From: Corynebacterium massiliense DSM 45435
GTDB taxonomy: Bacteria > Actinomycetota > Actinomycetes > Mycobacteriales > Mycobacteriaceae
Direction of reading: 5' to 3'
DNA: 64,000 nucleotides
NCBI RefSeq assembly: GCF_028609805.1
Contig: NZ_CP063189.1
Location: 1,674,001 to 1,738,000 of the forward strand
The position numbers and the translations under genes were made by a program. Under the pieces are notes generated by a model. It was not told where the DNA came from. It ran no database searches and saw only the letters and a list, made by a program, of their open reading frames with translations. Shown here in pieces: positions 44,202 to 52,867 of this stretch (position 1 is its first letter; each line of letters begins with the position of its first letter).

Positions 44202-45590
44202 ATGCTCGCGTCTCTCATCGCCCCCGATTCGGCCGTGGCGATCGTTCTGCAAATCCTTATCATCCTGGGCGCCCTGCTACTAGGCACTCGCTACGGCGGG
44301 CTAGGCCTTGGCCTGATCTCGGGCATCGGGCTGATGCTCATGGTCTTCCTCTTCGGCCTGGCACCGGGTGAGCCGCCGGTCTCGGTGATGCTCACCATCA
44401 TCGCGGTCATCGGCTGTGCGGCCACTCTCCAACAGGCCCGCGGCCTGGAAGTGATGATGCAATTCGCGGAAAAGATTCTTCGCGCCCACCCCGAGCGGGT
44501 CACCATCCTCGCGCCGATTACCACCTGGTTCCTCACCGTCTTGTGCGGCACCGGGCACGTGGTCTACACGATGTTTCCCATCATTGAAGACATCGCGCTG
44601 AAGAAAGGCATCCGCCCGGAGCGCCCGATGGCGGTCTCGTCCACCTCCGCACAAATGGGCATTACCGCCTCCCCGGTGTCGGTGGCCACCGTGTCGCTCG
44701 CCTCCATCCTGGCGGAGCACGCCGGGGTCATCGACAAGGCGTATTCCATCCCGCAGATCCTCATGGTGGCCATTCCGGCCTCGCTCAGCGGCGTCATTCT
44801 CGCGGCCCTGTGGTCGCTGCGCCGCGGCAAGGATCTGGACAAGGACCCGGTCTTCCAGGAACGGCTCAAGGACCCGGAGTTTGCCAAGTCCATCCAGGAT
44901 TCTTCGCACTCGCTCATCGGCCAGACCTTCTCCCCGGAGGCGAAGCGGTCTGTGGTCATCTTCTTGGTCGCTATCGCCAGCGTGGTCCTGCTCGGAGCCT
45001 TCGAGTTCCTGCGCCCGCTCGTACCGGGCGAGGACGGCAAGCTCAGCCCCGTCTCAATGAACCTGGTCATTCAGATGGTCATGCTCGTTGCCGGCGCTAT
45101 CATCCTGTTGACCTGCAAGGTCGACCACAAAAAGATCGCGTCCACCCAGGTGTTTAAGGCCGGCATGACGGCGGTGTTCTCCGTCTTCGGAGTGGCGTGG
45201 ATGGCCGACACGTTCTTCCAGTCCCACCTCGACGCGTTGAAGGCCGGGCTTGGCGATGTCGTCGCCGCCGCCCCGTGGGCCTACGCCGTGGCGTTGCTCA
45301 TCGTGTCCAAGCTGGTCAACTCCCAGGCCGCCGCGCTGGTGGCCATCGCACCCATCGGCCTGCAGCTGGGCATCGATCCCGCCATCATCGTCGGGTTCTA
45401 CGGCGCCGCCTACGGCTACTTCATCCTGCCGACGTATCCATCGGATCTCGCCTGCATCGGCTTCGACCGGACGGGCACCACGCGCATCGGCAAGTTCGTG
45501 ATCAACCACTCGTTCATCATCCCGGGCTTTATCTCCGTCATCACCTCGTGCGTGGTGGGCACCGCCCTGGCCCAGGCACTTCTGCCGTAG
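44202..45590 (+). CDS. anaerobic C4-dicarboxylate transporter (DcuA/DcuB family)
   Basis: 462 aa with about 11-12 hydrophobic helices. The segments GGLGLGLISGIGLM near the N-terminus, AEKILRAHPERVTILAP, CGTGHVVYT and SSTSAQMGITASPVS are typical of Dcu carriers, which exchange fumarate or aspartate for succinate. The ATG 44202 is preceded by GGAAAGG. In facultative corynebacteria such a carrier would serve fumarate respiration or succinate export. Two palindromes upstream suggest tight control. It is a single gene, ended by a shared terminator. Confidence 0.9.
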   Translation: MLASLIAPDSAVAIVLQILIILGALLLGTRYGGLGLGLISGIGLMLMVFLFGLAPGEPPVSVMLTIIAVIGCAATLQQARGLEVMMQFAEKILRAHPERVTILAPITTWFLTVLCGTGHVVYTMFPIIEDIALKKGIRPERPMAVSSTSAQMGITASPVSVATVSLASILAEHAGVIDKAYSIPQILMVAIPASLSGVILAALWSLRRGKDLDKDPVFQERLKDPEFAKSIQDSSHSLIGQTFSPEAKRSVVIFLVAIASVVLLGAFEFLRPLVPGEDGKLSPVSMNLVIQMVMLVAGAIILLTCKVDHKKIASTQVFKAGMTAVFSVFGVAWMADTFFQSHLDALKAGLGDVVAAAPWAYAVALLIVSKLVNSQAAALVAIAPIGLQLGIDPAIIVGFYGAAYGYFILPTYPSDLACIGFDRTGTTRIGKFVINHSFIIPGFISVITSCVVGTALAQALLP

Positions 45591-45612
45591 CAGCGCGATA
45601 ACTCAGACTGCG

Positions 45613-45644
45613 AACGCCCGCTTGCCGGCCGGTGAGCGGGCGTT
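45613..45644. terminator. bidirectional terminator between the Dcu gene and an SDR
   Basis: Perfect ten-base stem AACGCCCGCT (45613-45622) and AGCGGGCGTT (45635-45644); the twelve-base loop has its own CCGGCCGG. It overlaps the stop codon of the SDR. Confidence 0.65.
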
Positions 45645-46326
45645 AGCGGTCTGCCAACTCGATGCGCGGGCGCACGTTGATGTGGGTGAGCTGGGTGGTC
45701 TCCCCCGCGTCCACGGCCGCGCGGATGGCGTGGGCGACCTCTACCGGCGCGATGACCGTTTCCGGGTCGTAGTCCTGCAGGCCCTTGAGCATGTCCGTGT
45801 CGGTCGGGCCCGGCGCGACCGTGGTGACGCGGATGCCGTGTTCTTCCTTGCGCAGCGAGTCTGCGAGTGCGTTGAGCGCGTGCTTGCTGGCGGCATACGG
45901 CGTGTTATTCGGGTGCGCGCCCACGCCCGCGCCGGAGTTGATGAAGCAGACCGTGCCGCCGGCGGCGCGCAGGGCTGGCAGCAGGCGCTGGGTGAGAAGC
46001 GCCGGCGCCACGACGTTCAAGTCGAGGTGGGCGCGCCACTCATCGGCGCTCGCCTCCGCCACGGTGGCGCGACGGGCGATGGCCGCGCCGTGCACGAGCA
46101 CGTCGACCCGTTCCAGCTCTGGCAGCTCGAGCGCGCTCACCCCGTCACCGGTGAGATCGCCGGCCACGGTGGTGACGGTGTCGTTCTCGGCGGCCAGCTG
46201 GGCGAGCTTGTCCGCGTTTCGGCCAAGCGCGATGACGTGGTGGTCGCGGGCGAGATCCGCGACGATCTCGCGGCCCATTCCACCGGTCGCGCCGGTAACT
46301 ACTGCAGTCTTAGTCGGAGCGTTCAT
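45643..46326 (-). CDS. short-chain dehydrogenase/reductase
   Basis: 227 aa classical SDR: cofactor motif TGATGGMG at residues 11-18, an HGAA segment in place of NAG, INSGAG with the catalytic Ser, and YAASK. The substrate is unknown. The second strand ends ALGRNADKL, suggesting NADP(H). It is the last gene after the CMD/AhpD fusion gene on the same strand, 11 bases away, so it probably belongs to the same transcript as the ABC importer. Confidence 0.85.
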   Translation of the reverse strand: MNAPTKTAVVTGATGGMGREIVADLARDHHVIALGRNADKLAQLAAENDTVTTVAGDLTGDGVSALELPELERVDVLVHGAAIARRATVAEASADEWRAHLDLNVVAPALLTQRLLPALRAAGGTVCFINSGAGVGAHPNNTPYAASKHALNALADSLRKEEHGIRVTTVAPGPTDTDMLKGLQDYDPETVIAPVEVAHAIRAAVDAGETTQLTHINVRPRIELADR

Positions 46327-46337
46327 GCCCCGTGAGC

Positions 46338-47636
46338 CTACCGAAAGCGGCGCGGCACGTCGGGCTCACCGAGGGTGAGCATTAGCCGGTTGGCCCAGTT
46401 AAAGAACGACGAGCAGTTGATGAGGTCAATGACCACGGCATCGGCGTGACCAGCCGATTCCGTGCCCGGTGAAGCGGCCGCCACACCCGGCGCGGCTGCA
46501 CGCACCGCATCAATATGTTTGGCGGTGAACTCGCTGGGCGTGCGAGTCAGCGCCACCGCCGCGTTCCGGATGGCGGACCAGTAGTCCGAGCCCAAGTCCG
46601 TGTCCACACCTTCATCCAACAGGCGATCGACTACTTCGCGGTCGCCGCCCTCATCCACGCAGCGGGCCTGGTGCACGGAGGCGCAGTAAGCACAGCCGTT
46701 GAGCCGGGAGACCACCGTGGCCGCCAGCTCGCGTTCGGCGCGGGCCATGCCACCGTCAGTGTTGTAGAAGATGTCCAGGTCCGTCTCCGTGCGCGCCCGC
46801 AGCGCCTCCGGGGCGCGGGCGAGCAGCCGGAAGTACTCGCTGTCCACGCGCTCGGGCTTGATCAGCGCATCGATCTGCTGCGGCGTCATGTCTTCCTTGG
46901 CCACCGCCGGGATCCACGGTTTCCAGCCCAGCGAGTGGTTGACGAACCCTTCTGGGGCGTGCACCTCCGGCACGATAACGTCCCCGGCAACGTGCCAGCC
47001 CGGCGAGGTGGAGTCCGCGCCTGCAGATTCCACCTCGGTTACATTCGCCGCCTCATTCGCGCCCGCGGTATTACCTGCCGGGTCACCCTTCCCGCCGAGC
47101 ACGCGCAGTCCGTGGACCACGCGGACCTGGAACGCGAGGAAAGCAATGAGCTGGGCCAGACTGACGATGCCGTCGGCATCCCAGCCGGCCTCCTCCAAGT
47201 GCCCCAGCGCCGCCGGCCGCGCGTCCTGCGGATGGAAGACCAGCAGGTGCGCGAAGTCGAAGGCCGCGCTCAAGCGCGCGTCAGCACCGTCGATGTCCTG
47301 GAAGGTCACAAACCCCGCATCGTGTGCCGGACCGCGCGTCGCGCCCCTGTCGGTGGCCTGGCGGACGGCGGCAACGATGTCGTCGGCGGCGGCATCGCCA
47401 AGCAAATCCAGGTAGAACTCCGCGGCGGCGGGCACCTGGAAAAGGCCAGCGACAAAGGCGGCGACCGCGTAGCGCTCGGCGTAGCTGAACGCGCCGGTAT
47501 CCTCCGGCTCGAGGAGTGCCGTGAACGTCGCCTGCGCGTTCTGCTTGGCCTTCGGCCTGAGGTTGCGTACCTCGTCGAGGCGCCCGCCGGGCTCGATTTC
47601 TGCCAGCTGGTTGATGATGTCCACCGTAGGGATCAC
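46338..47636 (-). CDS. fused CMD-domain/alkylhydroperoxidase-domain protein
   Basis: 432 aa. The N-terminal half (1-190) resembles the CMD-domain Avi_7170 type. The C-terminal half carries the AhpD redox motif ELAATVVSRLNGCAYCASVHQARC with a CxxC plus His, the Avi_7169 type. In other bacteria these are two neighbouring genes beside peptide-type ABC transporters; here they are one protein. The role is probably a thiol-dependent peroxidase or decarboxylase-like step for the imported compound. The GTG start 47636 abuts the AAAGGA site, so GTG 47624 is a reasonable alternative start. A Gly/Ala/Ser-rich linker near 190-225 joins the halves. Confidence 0.82.
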   Translation of the reverse strand: MIPTVDIINQLAEIEPGGRLDEVRNLRPKAKQNAQATFTALLEPEDTGAFSYAERYAVAAFVAGLFQVPAAAEFYLDLLGDAAADDIVAAVRQATDRGATRGPAHDAGFVTFQDIDGADARLSAAFDFAHLLVFHPQDARPAALGHLEEAGWDADGIVSLAQLIAFLAFQVRVVHGLRVLGGKGDPAGNTAGANEAANVTEVESAGADSTSPGWHVAGDVIVPEVHAPEGFVNHSLGWKPWIPAVAKEDMTPQQIDALIKPERVDSEYFRLLARAPEALRARTETDLDIFYNTDGGMARAERELAATVVSRLNGCAYCASVHQARCVDEGGDREVVDRLLDEGVDTDLGSDYWSAIRNAAVALTRTPSEFTAKHIDAVRAAAPGVAAASPGTESAGHADAVVIDLINCSSFFNWANRLMLTLGEPDVPRRFR

Positions 47637-47656
47637 TCCTTTTGTGTTCCGTGTGT

Positions 47657-49273
47657 TTAAAGCCCCAGGTTAAGGTCGCCGGCGCGGTAGCGCTGGCCGG
47701 GGATGGCGTTGATGAGGCGCGCGGTGTAGTCGGTCTGCGGGTGAGCAAAGATGTCCGCGGTCTTGCCCACTTCCACCTGCCGGCCGCGGCTCAACACGCT
47801 AACCGTGTCTGAGATCTGGTTGACCACCGCGAGATCGTGCGAGATGAAGACGTAGGTTAAATCTAGGTCGCGCTGCAGGCGGTCCAGCAGCTCGAGGATC
47901 TGCGCCTGCACCGTGACGTCGAGGGCGCTGACCGCCTCGTCCAAGACCACCAGTTCGGGTTCGATGACGATCGCCCGGGCGATGGCCACGCGCTGGCGCT
48001 GGCCACCGGACAGTTCTGCGGGACTGCGGTCGTACATCGACGGATCCAGCGAGACAAGCTCGAGAAACTCCCGGGCCGTCTGCCGTGCCTGGCGCTTCGT
48101 CGCCCTACCTAAGTTGCGCACCGGCTCCGCGACCGCGTCACCGATGCTCATCCGCGGATTCAGCGAGGAGTACGGGTTCTGGTACACCAGCTGGATGCTC
48201 CCGCGCAGGCGGCGGATCTCTTTCACGCTGGCCTGGGTGAGATCCTGGCCCTTGAACATCACCTCGCCCGCGGTGGGCCGGTTAAACATGGCGATGCTGC
48301 GCCCCGTCGTCGTCTTGCCCGAGCCGGACTCGCCCACGATGGCGTGCGTGGAGCCGCGCGGGACGGAAAAGCTCACGCCGTCGACGGCGGTGAAGTCGCC
48401 GAAGCGCTGGGTCACGTCGCGGACCTCAAGCAGCGCTGGCGCGCCGGCGTTCGCGGGAACCGCCGGACGCCGGACGGGCGCGGCGGACAGCGACGGCGCG
48501 TTGGCCAGCAACCGTTTCGTGTAAGGCGCCTTGGGGTCAGTCAGCACCGCGGCGGCGATGCCGGATTCGCGCACCTGACCGTCCTCCATCACCACCACGC
48601 GGTCGGCCCGGTCGCCCGCCACGGCGAGATCGTGGGTGATGAACAGGATGCCGATGCCCAGCTCCGCGCGCATCTCATCGAGAAGATCGAGGATGACCTT
48701 CTGCACCGTCACGTCAAGGGCGGAGGTCGGCTCGTCGGCGATGATGAGATCCGGCTCCAACGCCACGGCGGCGGCTATGAGTGCGCGCTGCTTCATGCCG
48801 CCGGACAGCTCGTGCGGGTACTGGTCGTAGCGCTTGTCCGGGTTATCGATGCCGACCTTGTCCAGCAGCCGCACCACCTTTTCGCGGCGAGCTTTTGCAT
48901 CGCCCACCCGGTGGATGGCCAGCCCCTCCCCGACCGAGGCGCCGATGGTCTTGGTCGGGTTGAGCGAGTTGTTCGGATCCTGCGGGATGTAGCCGATGCG
49001 CGTGCCGCGCACGTCGCGCCAGGCGCGATCCGAAAGGCCCACCATGCCCCGGCCGGCAAAAGTGATCTGCCCGCCCAGCACCGTCGCGCTCTTCGGCAGC
49101 AGGCCAAGGGCCGCCTGCGCGGTGGTGGACTTGCCGGAGCCGGACTCGCCCACAATCGCGGTCATCTCCCCGGGAGATACCGCCAGGCTCACGCCGCTGA
49201 CCGCCAGCTTTTCGCCCTGGCGGGGCGTGCGGTACGCCACCGAGAGGTCGGAAATCTTCAGCAGAGTATCCAT
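47657..49273 (-). CDS. fused double ATP-binding protein of a peptide-type ABC importer
   Basis: 538 aa, a DppD-DppF fusion. The first nucleotide-binding domain has GESGSGKST and ELSGGMKQR; the second has GESGSGKTT and AELSGGQRQR, each followed by a Walker B (LIIADEPTSALD; LVVLDEAVSALD). A short Pro/Ala linker at about 270-285 separates the halves. It powers import through the two permeases immediately upstream; the gap to the DppC-type gene is one base. Substrate class (peptide, nickel, or sulfur compound) cannot be read from the ATPase. Confidence 0.93.
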   Translation of the reverse strand: MDTLLKISDLSVAYRTPRQGEKLAVSGVSLAVSPGEMTAIVGESGSGKSTTAQAALGLLPKSATVLGGQITFAGRGMVGLSDRAWRDVRGTRIGYIPQDPNNSLNPTKTIGASVGEGLAIHRVGDAKARREKVVRLLDKVGIDNPDKRYDQYPHELSGGMKQRALIAAAVALEPDLIIADEPTSALDVTVQKVILDLLDEMRAELGIGILFITHDLAVAGDRADRVVVMEDGQVRESGIAAAVLTDPKAPYTKRLLANAPSLSAAPVRRPAVPANAGAPALLEVRDVTQRFGDFTAVDGVSFSVPRGSTHAIVGESGSGKTTTGRSIAMFNRPTAGEVMFKGQDLTQASVKEIRRLRGSIQLVYQNPYSSLNPRMSIGDAVAEPVRNLGRATKRQARQTAREFLELVSLDPSMYDRSPAELSGGQRQRVAIARAIVIEPELVVLDEAVSALDVTVQAQILELLDRLQRDLDLTYVFISHDLAVVNQISDTVSVLSRGRQVEVGKTADIFAHPQTDYTARLINAIPGQRYRAGDLNLGL

Positions 49274-49274
49274 G

Positions 49275-50078
49275 TCAGGCCGCCTTTCGCAGAGTCTGGC
49301 TGAGATGGTTCGCCGCCAGGACGACCAGCACGATGACCACGCCGGGCAGCAGGGTCAGCCAGCCGGCGGTGGCGATGTAGTCGCGCGATTCGGAGACCAA
49401 AAGCCCCCATTCCGGCACCGGCGGCGGGGCGCCGTAACCCAGAAAGCCCAGCGTGGCCAGCTGCAGGATGGCCAGGCCGAACTGGAGGGCCGCCACTGCC
49501 ACGACCGCGCCGAGGGAGTTGGGCAGCACGTGCCGGAACAGCACGCGCGCCGGCGAGGCGCCGGACCCGTAGGCGGCTTCCACGTAGTCGCTCGCCGCGA
49601 CCGCGAGCACCTGGGAGCGCGCCAGGCGCGCGAACGTAGCCACGGAGGTCACGCCGACGGCGATCGCCGCGTTGAACGTGCCGTGGCCGAGCACCATGAT
49701 GACCGTGAGCGATAGCAGCAGCGACGGGATGGACAAGAACACGTCCACCACACGCATGATGACCGAATCCACCACGCCCTTGTTCACGCCGGCGATAACG
49801 CCGAGGATGGTGCCCACCACGAGCCCGAAAAGCACGGCGAGCAGGGCGCCGAGGAGCGATTGGCGCGCGCCGTAGACCACGCGGGTATACAGGTCACGGC
49901 CCACCGGATCGGTGCCGAACCAATGCTCCCCACTTGGCGCCAGCAGCGCCGGGGTGTCGCCGCCCTGGATCGGGTTTTGGTTGGTGAACAGCCCCGGCAC
50001 CAACGCCCAGAGGATCGCGATGGCGAGGATGACCAGCGAGGCGACAGTCAGCGGCGAGAGATTCTTCTTCCACTGCAT
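49275..50078 (-). CDS. ABC importer permease, DppC type
   Basis: 267 aa with about six membrane helices. GTDPVGRDLYTRVVYGARQSL is the DppC/OppC periplasmic signature, and EAAYGSGASPARVLFRHVLPN is the coupling-loop EAA motif. The start is MQWKKN. It lies two bases after the DppB-type gene and one base before the ATPase. Confidence 0.92.
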   Translation of the reverse strand: MQWKKNLSPLTVASLVILAIAILWALVPGLFTNQNPIQGGDTPALLAPSGEHWFGTDPVGRDLYTRVVYGARQSLLGALLAVLFGLVVGTILGVIAGVNKGVVDSVIMRVVDVFLSIPSLLLSLTVIMVLGHGTFNAAIAVGVTSVATFARLARSQVLAVAASDYVEAAYGSGASPARVLFRHVLPNSLGAVVAVAALQFGLAILQLATLGFLGYGAPPPVPEWGLLVSESRDYIATAGWLTLLPGVVIVLVVLAANHLSQTLRKAA

Positions 50079-50080
50079 GG

Positions 50081-51043
50081 TTACTTCACCGCCTTCCGTG
50101 CGGTCTGGGTCCGGGGCGCCCGCAGCCGCGGGTCCAACACCGGATAGAGCAGGTCCACGACCAGGTTGATGAGGATGAATGCCGTCGCGGCCAGCACCAC
50201 GATGGCGAGTAGAACGGCGGTGTCGCGGTTGGTCACGGCATCGACAGTCACGGCCCCGATGCCCTGGCGGGCGAAGACGGACTCGGTGACCACGGAGCCG
50301 CCGATGAGCTCACCGAAGGTCAGCCCCGCCATGGTCAGGGTCGGCAACATGGCGTTGCGCGCTACGTTACGCCACAGCACCCAGCTGTCAGACGCGCCCC
50401 GGGAACGGACCGTCTGTACGAAGGGCTGCGCGAGCACCTCGTCGACGGAGCGGACGAACACCTGGGACAACTGCGCGGCCACGGGCACGGACAGGGCGAT
50501 CACCGGGAGGATAAGCCCCTGCGCCGTCGATGCCCCGATGACCGGCACCCACCGCAGGTGGAACGAGAAGACCTGGATGAGCAGGATGCCGATCCAGAAC
50601 GTCGGCAGGGAGATGAGCACCGGCGGGAGAGCGCGGACGGCATCGGCAAGAAAGCGGGTGCGGGAGAAAGTCGCCGCTACGGCGATGCCCACCGCCACCA
50701 CAGACCCCAGAAGGAACGCCAGGGTGGCCAGGAGCAGGGTGCTGGGCAGGGCATCGGCAATCAGCGTGGACACGGAGGTACCCGTGGCCACCGAGACGCC
50801 GAAATCCCCGGTGAGGAACCCGCCCAGGGTGGACAGGTAGCGCGACAGCAGCGGCTGGTCCGCGCCGTAGGTGTGCCGGATGGCCTCCAGCTGCTCGGCG
50901 TTGAGACCCAGCGACGGGTCGTCGTAGCGCGCCACGATGGCATCGCCCGGCAGGGCCGCCAGAAGCACGTAGGCGAGCGTGAACGTTGCCCACAGCACGA
51001 TGAGAGCCTGGCCGATGCGGCGCAGGATATCTTTGCCCGTCAT
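50081..51043 (-). CDS. ABC importer permease, DppB type
   Basis: 320 aa with six membrane helices. The N-terminal RRIGQALIVLWATFTLAYVL and the loop QPFVQTVRSRGASDSWVLWRNVARNA (EAA-like) identify DppB. It follows the solute-binding protein directly with no gap (its start at 51043 abuts the binding protein stop at 51044). Confidence 0.92.
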   Translation of the reverse strand: MTGKDILRRIGQALIVLWATFTLAYVLLAALPGDAIVARYDDPSLGLNAEQLEAIRHTYGADQPLLSRYLSTLGGFLTGDFGVSVATGTSVSTLIADALPSTLLLATLAFLLGSVVAVGIAVAATFSRTRFLADAVRALPPVLISLPTFWIGILLIQVFSFHLRWVPVIGASTAQGLILPVIALSVPVAAQLSQVFVRSVDEVLAQPFVQTVRSRGASDSWVLWRNVARNAMLPTLTMAGLTFGELIGGSVVTESVFARQGIGAVTVDAVTNRDTAVLLAIVVLAATAFILINLVVDLLYPVLDPRLRAPRTQTARKAVK

Positions 51044-52690
51044 TTAGCGGTCACCTCCGGCAGTCTGGTCGAGCTCCACGCCATAGAACGTCGGCCGCCC
51101 GATGGGCTCGGTGGCAAACCCCTTGACGTAGTCCTGGTGGCCGAAGACCTGCGGCTCTTCGAACATGGGCAGCACGTAGGCCTTCTCGGTGAGGTAGTCC
51201 TGGATCTCGCCGGCGGCGGCCAGCCGCTCCTTCTCGGTGGACAGCTCGTAGAACTCGTCGGCCATGCGCTGCAGCTTTTCGTCGCCGAGGGAGCCGTCTT
51301 TTTCGTCCTTGTTGAGGAAGGAATTGCGCTCGTTGCCGTCGACCCACGTGGCGATGGTGTCCACGTTCGCACGCCCCACCATGGAGTGGCGGATCTGCAC
51401 AGTGTCGATGTCCTTCATCGCCTTCTGCTGCGCCGCGCGGTCACCGGGGTTGAGGTGCGCCTCCACGCCCACGGCGCGGAGCATCTCTTGGACCTTGGTG
51501 AACATCTCGCGCGAACGCGGCTGCGGCACCGACTCGTTGAAGGTCACCGACAAGCGCTCGCCGTCTTTCGTGCGGATACCGTCCGCGCCGCGCTGCCAGC
51601 CGGCCTCGTCGAGCAGGCGGTTGGCTTTGTCCGGGTCGAAGTCGTACGCGCCCTTCTGCTCCCTATAGCCCACCGCGGTCTGCGCCAGGATGGACGACGC
51701 CTTCGGGTAGGACTCCGAGTACAGCGTGTCCACGATCTGGTCGCGGTCCACCGCGGCGATGATCGCCTCGCGCACCCGCTGATCCTGCAGCAGTGGATGC
51801 CGGAAATGGAAGTGGTAGGTGTTGTTCACCCCGCGGGTAGGGGCGGCGAAGATCTCCACTCCGTGGGAAGTCAGGTGCTGCTCGTTCGGCGCCTCGATCT
51901 GGCGGGCGACATCCGCCTGGTGGGCGACCAAAGAACCCACGCGCACCGAGTCCTCCTCGGCGAGCACGAACTTCACGCCCTCGATGTCGGCCGGCCCGTG
52001 GTGGTCGGCGTCCGGCGGCCCCCAGTTGTAATCGTCGCGGCGCTTCAAGGTGAGCTCGGTGCCCAGCTTCTCGTCCGCGATATAAAACGGCCCGGAGCCG
52101 ATGACCTTTTCTGCATTACCGGGCGCGAACCCGGAGTCATCCATGTCGAGCGCGGCATTGGACAAAAGCCCCTGGTTCATCGCGCTGGTGGACTGCGGAA
52201 AGCCCGGTGAGGGCTGGGAGAAGTAGAACTTGACCGTGTAGTCGTCCACCACCTCGGAACGCTCGTAGCCCGGCAGCTGCTCGGACGGGGTGAGCATGCG
52301 CTCTTCGTCGCCGCGGGCGAACAGGTCGTAGTTCTTCGCCACGTTGTGCGCATCCAACGTGGAGCCGTCCGAATACGTCACGTCGTCGCGCAGGTGGAAG
52401 GTGAACTCGGTGGAATCCGCGTTGACCTCGGGCAGATCGGTGGCGATCCATGGGTGCAGCTCCAGCGTGTCCGGGTCCTGCCACAGGAGGCGGTCGGTGA
52501 TGTTGTTGAGCACGCCGCCGTTGGGGTAGTACCCGCCCGACGGCGGGTAGAGGTTCTTGAACGAATTCGGCTCGGCGTAGGTGACCCAGCCGGTGTCCTG
52601 CGCATCCGATGCGACGCTACAGCCAGCGGTAAAGCACGAGATAGCTCCCAGTACCGTCGCAGTCACGATTTTCGCAGTCAGATTCTTCAC
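51044..52690 (-). CDS. ABC importer solute-binding lipoprotein (SBP family 5)
   Basis: 548 aa. The signal peptide ends in a lipobox FTAGC (Cys24), so the protein is anchored to the membrane. SBP_bac_5 features follow: LLWQDPDTLELHPWIATDLPEV, TFHLRDDVTYSDGSTLDAHNVAKNYD and VIGSGPFYI. It binds peptides or similar solutes. The start is GTG 52690. It is the first gene of the five-to-six gene importer unit. Its promoter region is shared with a divergent FAD/NAD protein and holds two McbR-like half-sites, which suggests sulfur control. I recall the C. glutamicum cg2674-cg2678 cluster as the counterpart. Confidence 0.92.
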   Translation of the reverse strand: MKNLTAKIVTATVLGAISCFTAGCSVASDAQDTGWVTYAEPNSFKNLYPPSGGYYPNGGVLNNITDRLLWQDPDTLELHPWIATDLPEVNADSTEFTFHLRDDVTYSDGSTLDAHNVAKNYDLFARGDEERMLTPSEQLPGYERSEVVDDYTVKFYFSQPSPGFPQSTSAMNQGLLSNAALDMDDSGFAPGNAEKVIGSGPFYIADEKLGTELTLKRRDDYNWGPPDADHHGPADIEGVKFVLAEEDSVRVGSLVAHQADVARQIEAPNEQHLTSHGVEIFAAPTRGVNNTYHFHFRHPLLQDQRVREAIIAAVDRDQIVDTLYSESYPKASSILAQTAVGYREQKGAYDFDPDKANRLLDEAGWQRGADGIRTKDGERLSVTFNESVPQPRSREMFTKVQEMLRAVGVEAHLNPGDRAAQQKAMKDIDTVQIRHSMVGRANVDTIATWVDGNERNSFLNKDEKDGSLGDEKLQRMADEFYELSTEKERLAAAGEIQDYLTEKAYVLPMFEEPQVFGHQDYVKGFATEPIGRPTFYGVELDQTAGGDR

Positions 52691-52726
52691 AGCAGCTCAT
52701 TAGAGCACGCCGAATAGACCGGAGTC

Positions 52727-52742
52727 AAGACAAGTCTGTCTA
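52727..52742. promoter_or_regulatory. McbR-like operator, importer side
   Basis: AAGAC-AAGTCT-GTCTA differs from the C. glutamicum McbR consensus TAGAC-N6-GTCTA at one base. It lies about 40 bp upstream of the binding-protein start codon. Confidence 0.5.
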
Positions 52743-52780
52743 ATCAACTGGGCGACATAAAATCGCCATCACCTTGTGAA

Positions 52781-52796
52781 AGTACAGATCTGTCTA
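52781..52796. promoter_or_regulatory. second McbR-like half-site, divergent gene side
   Basis: AGTAC-AGATCT-GTCTA, with a perfect GTCTA half and an inner ACAGATCTGT palindrome, 54 bp from the first copy and about 72 bp before the FAD/NAD gene. The left half matches poorly. Confidence 0.35.
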
Positions 52797-52867
52797 GTCA
52801 AAGCGGGCCATATTGAAGGGCAGGCTTACCCCGAGCGCGACCGGGGTGGTGTGGCACGATAGTGGCT

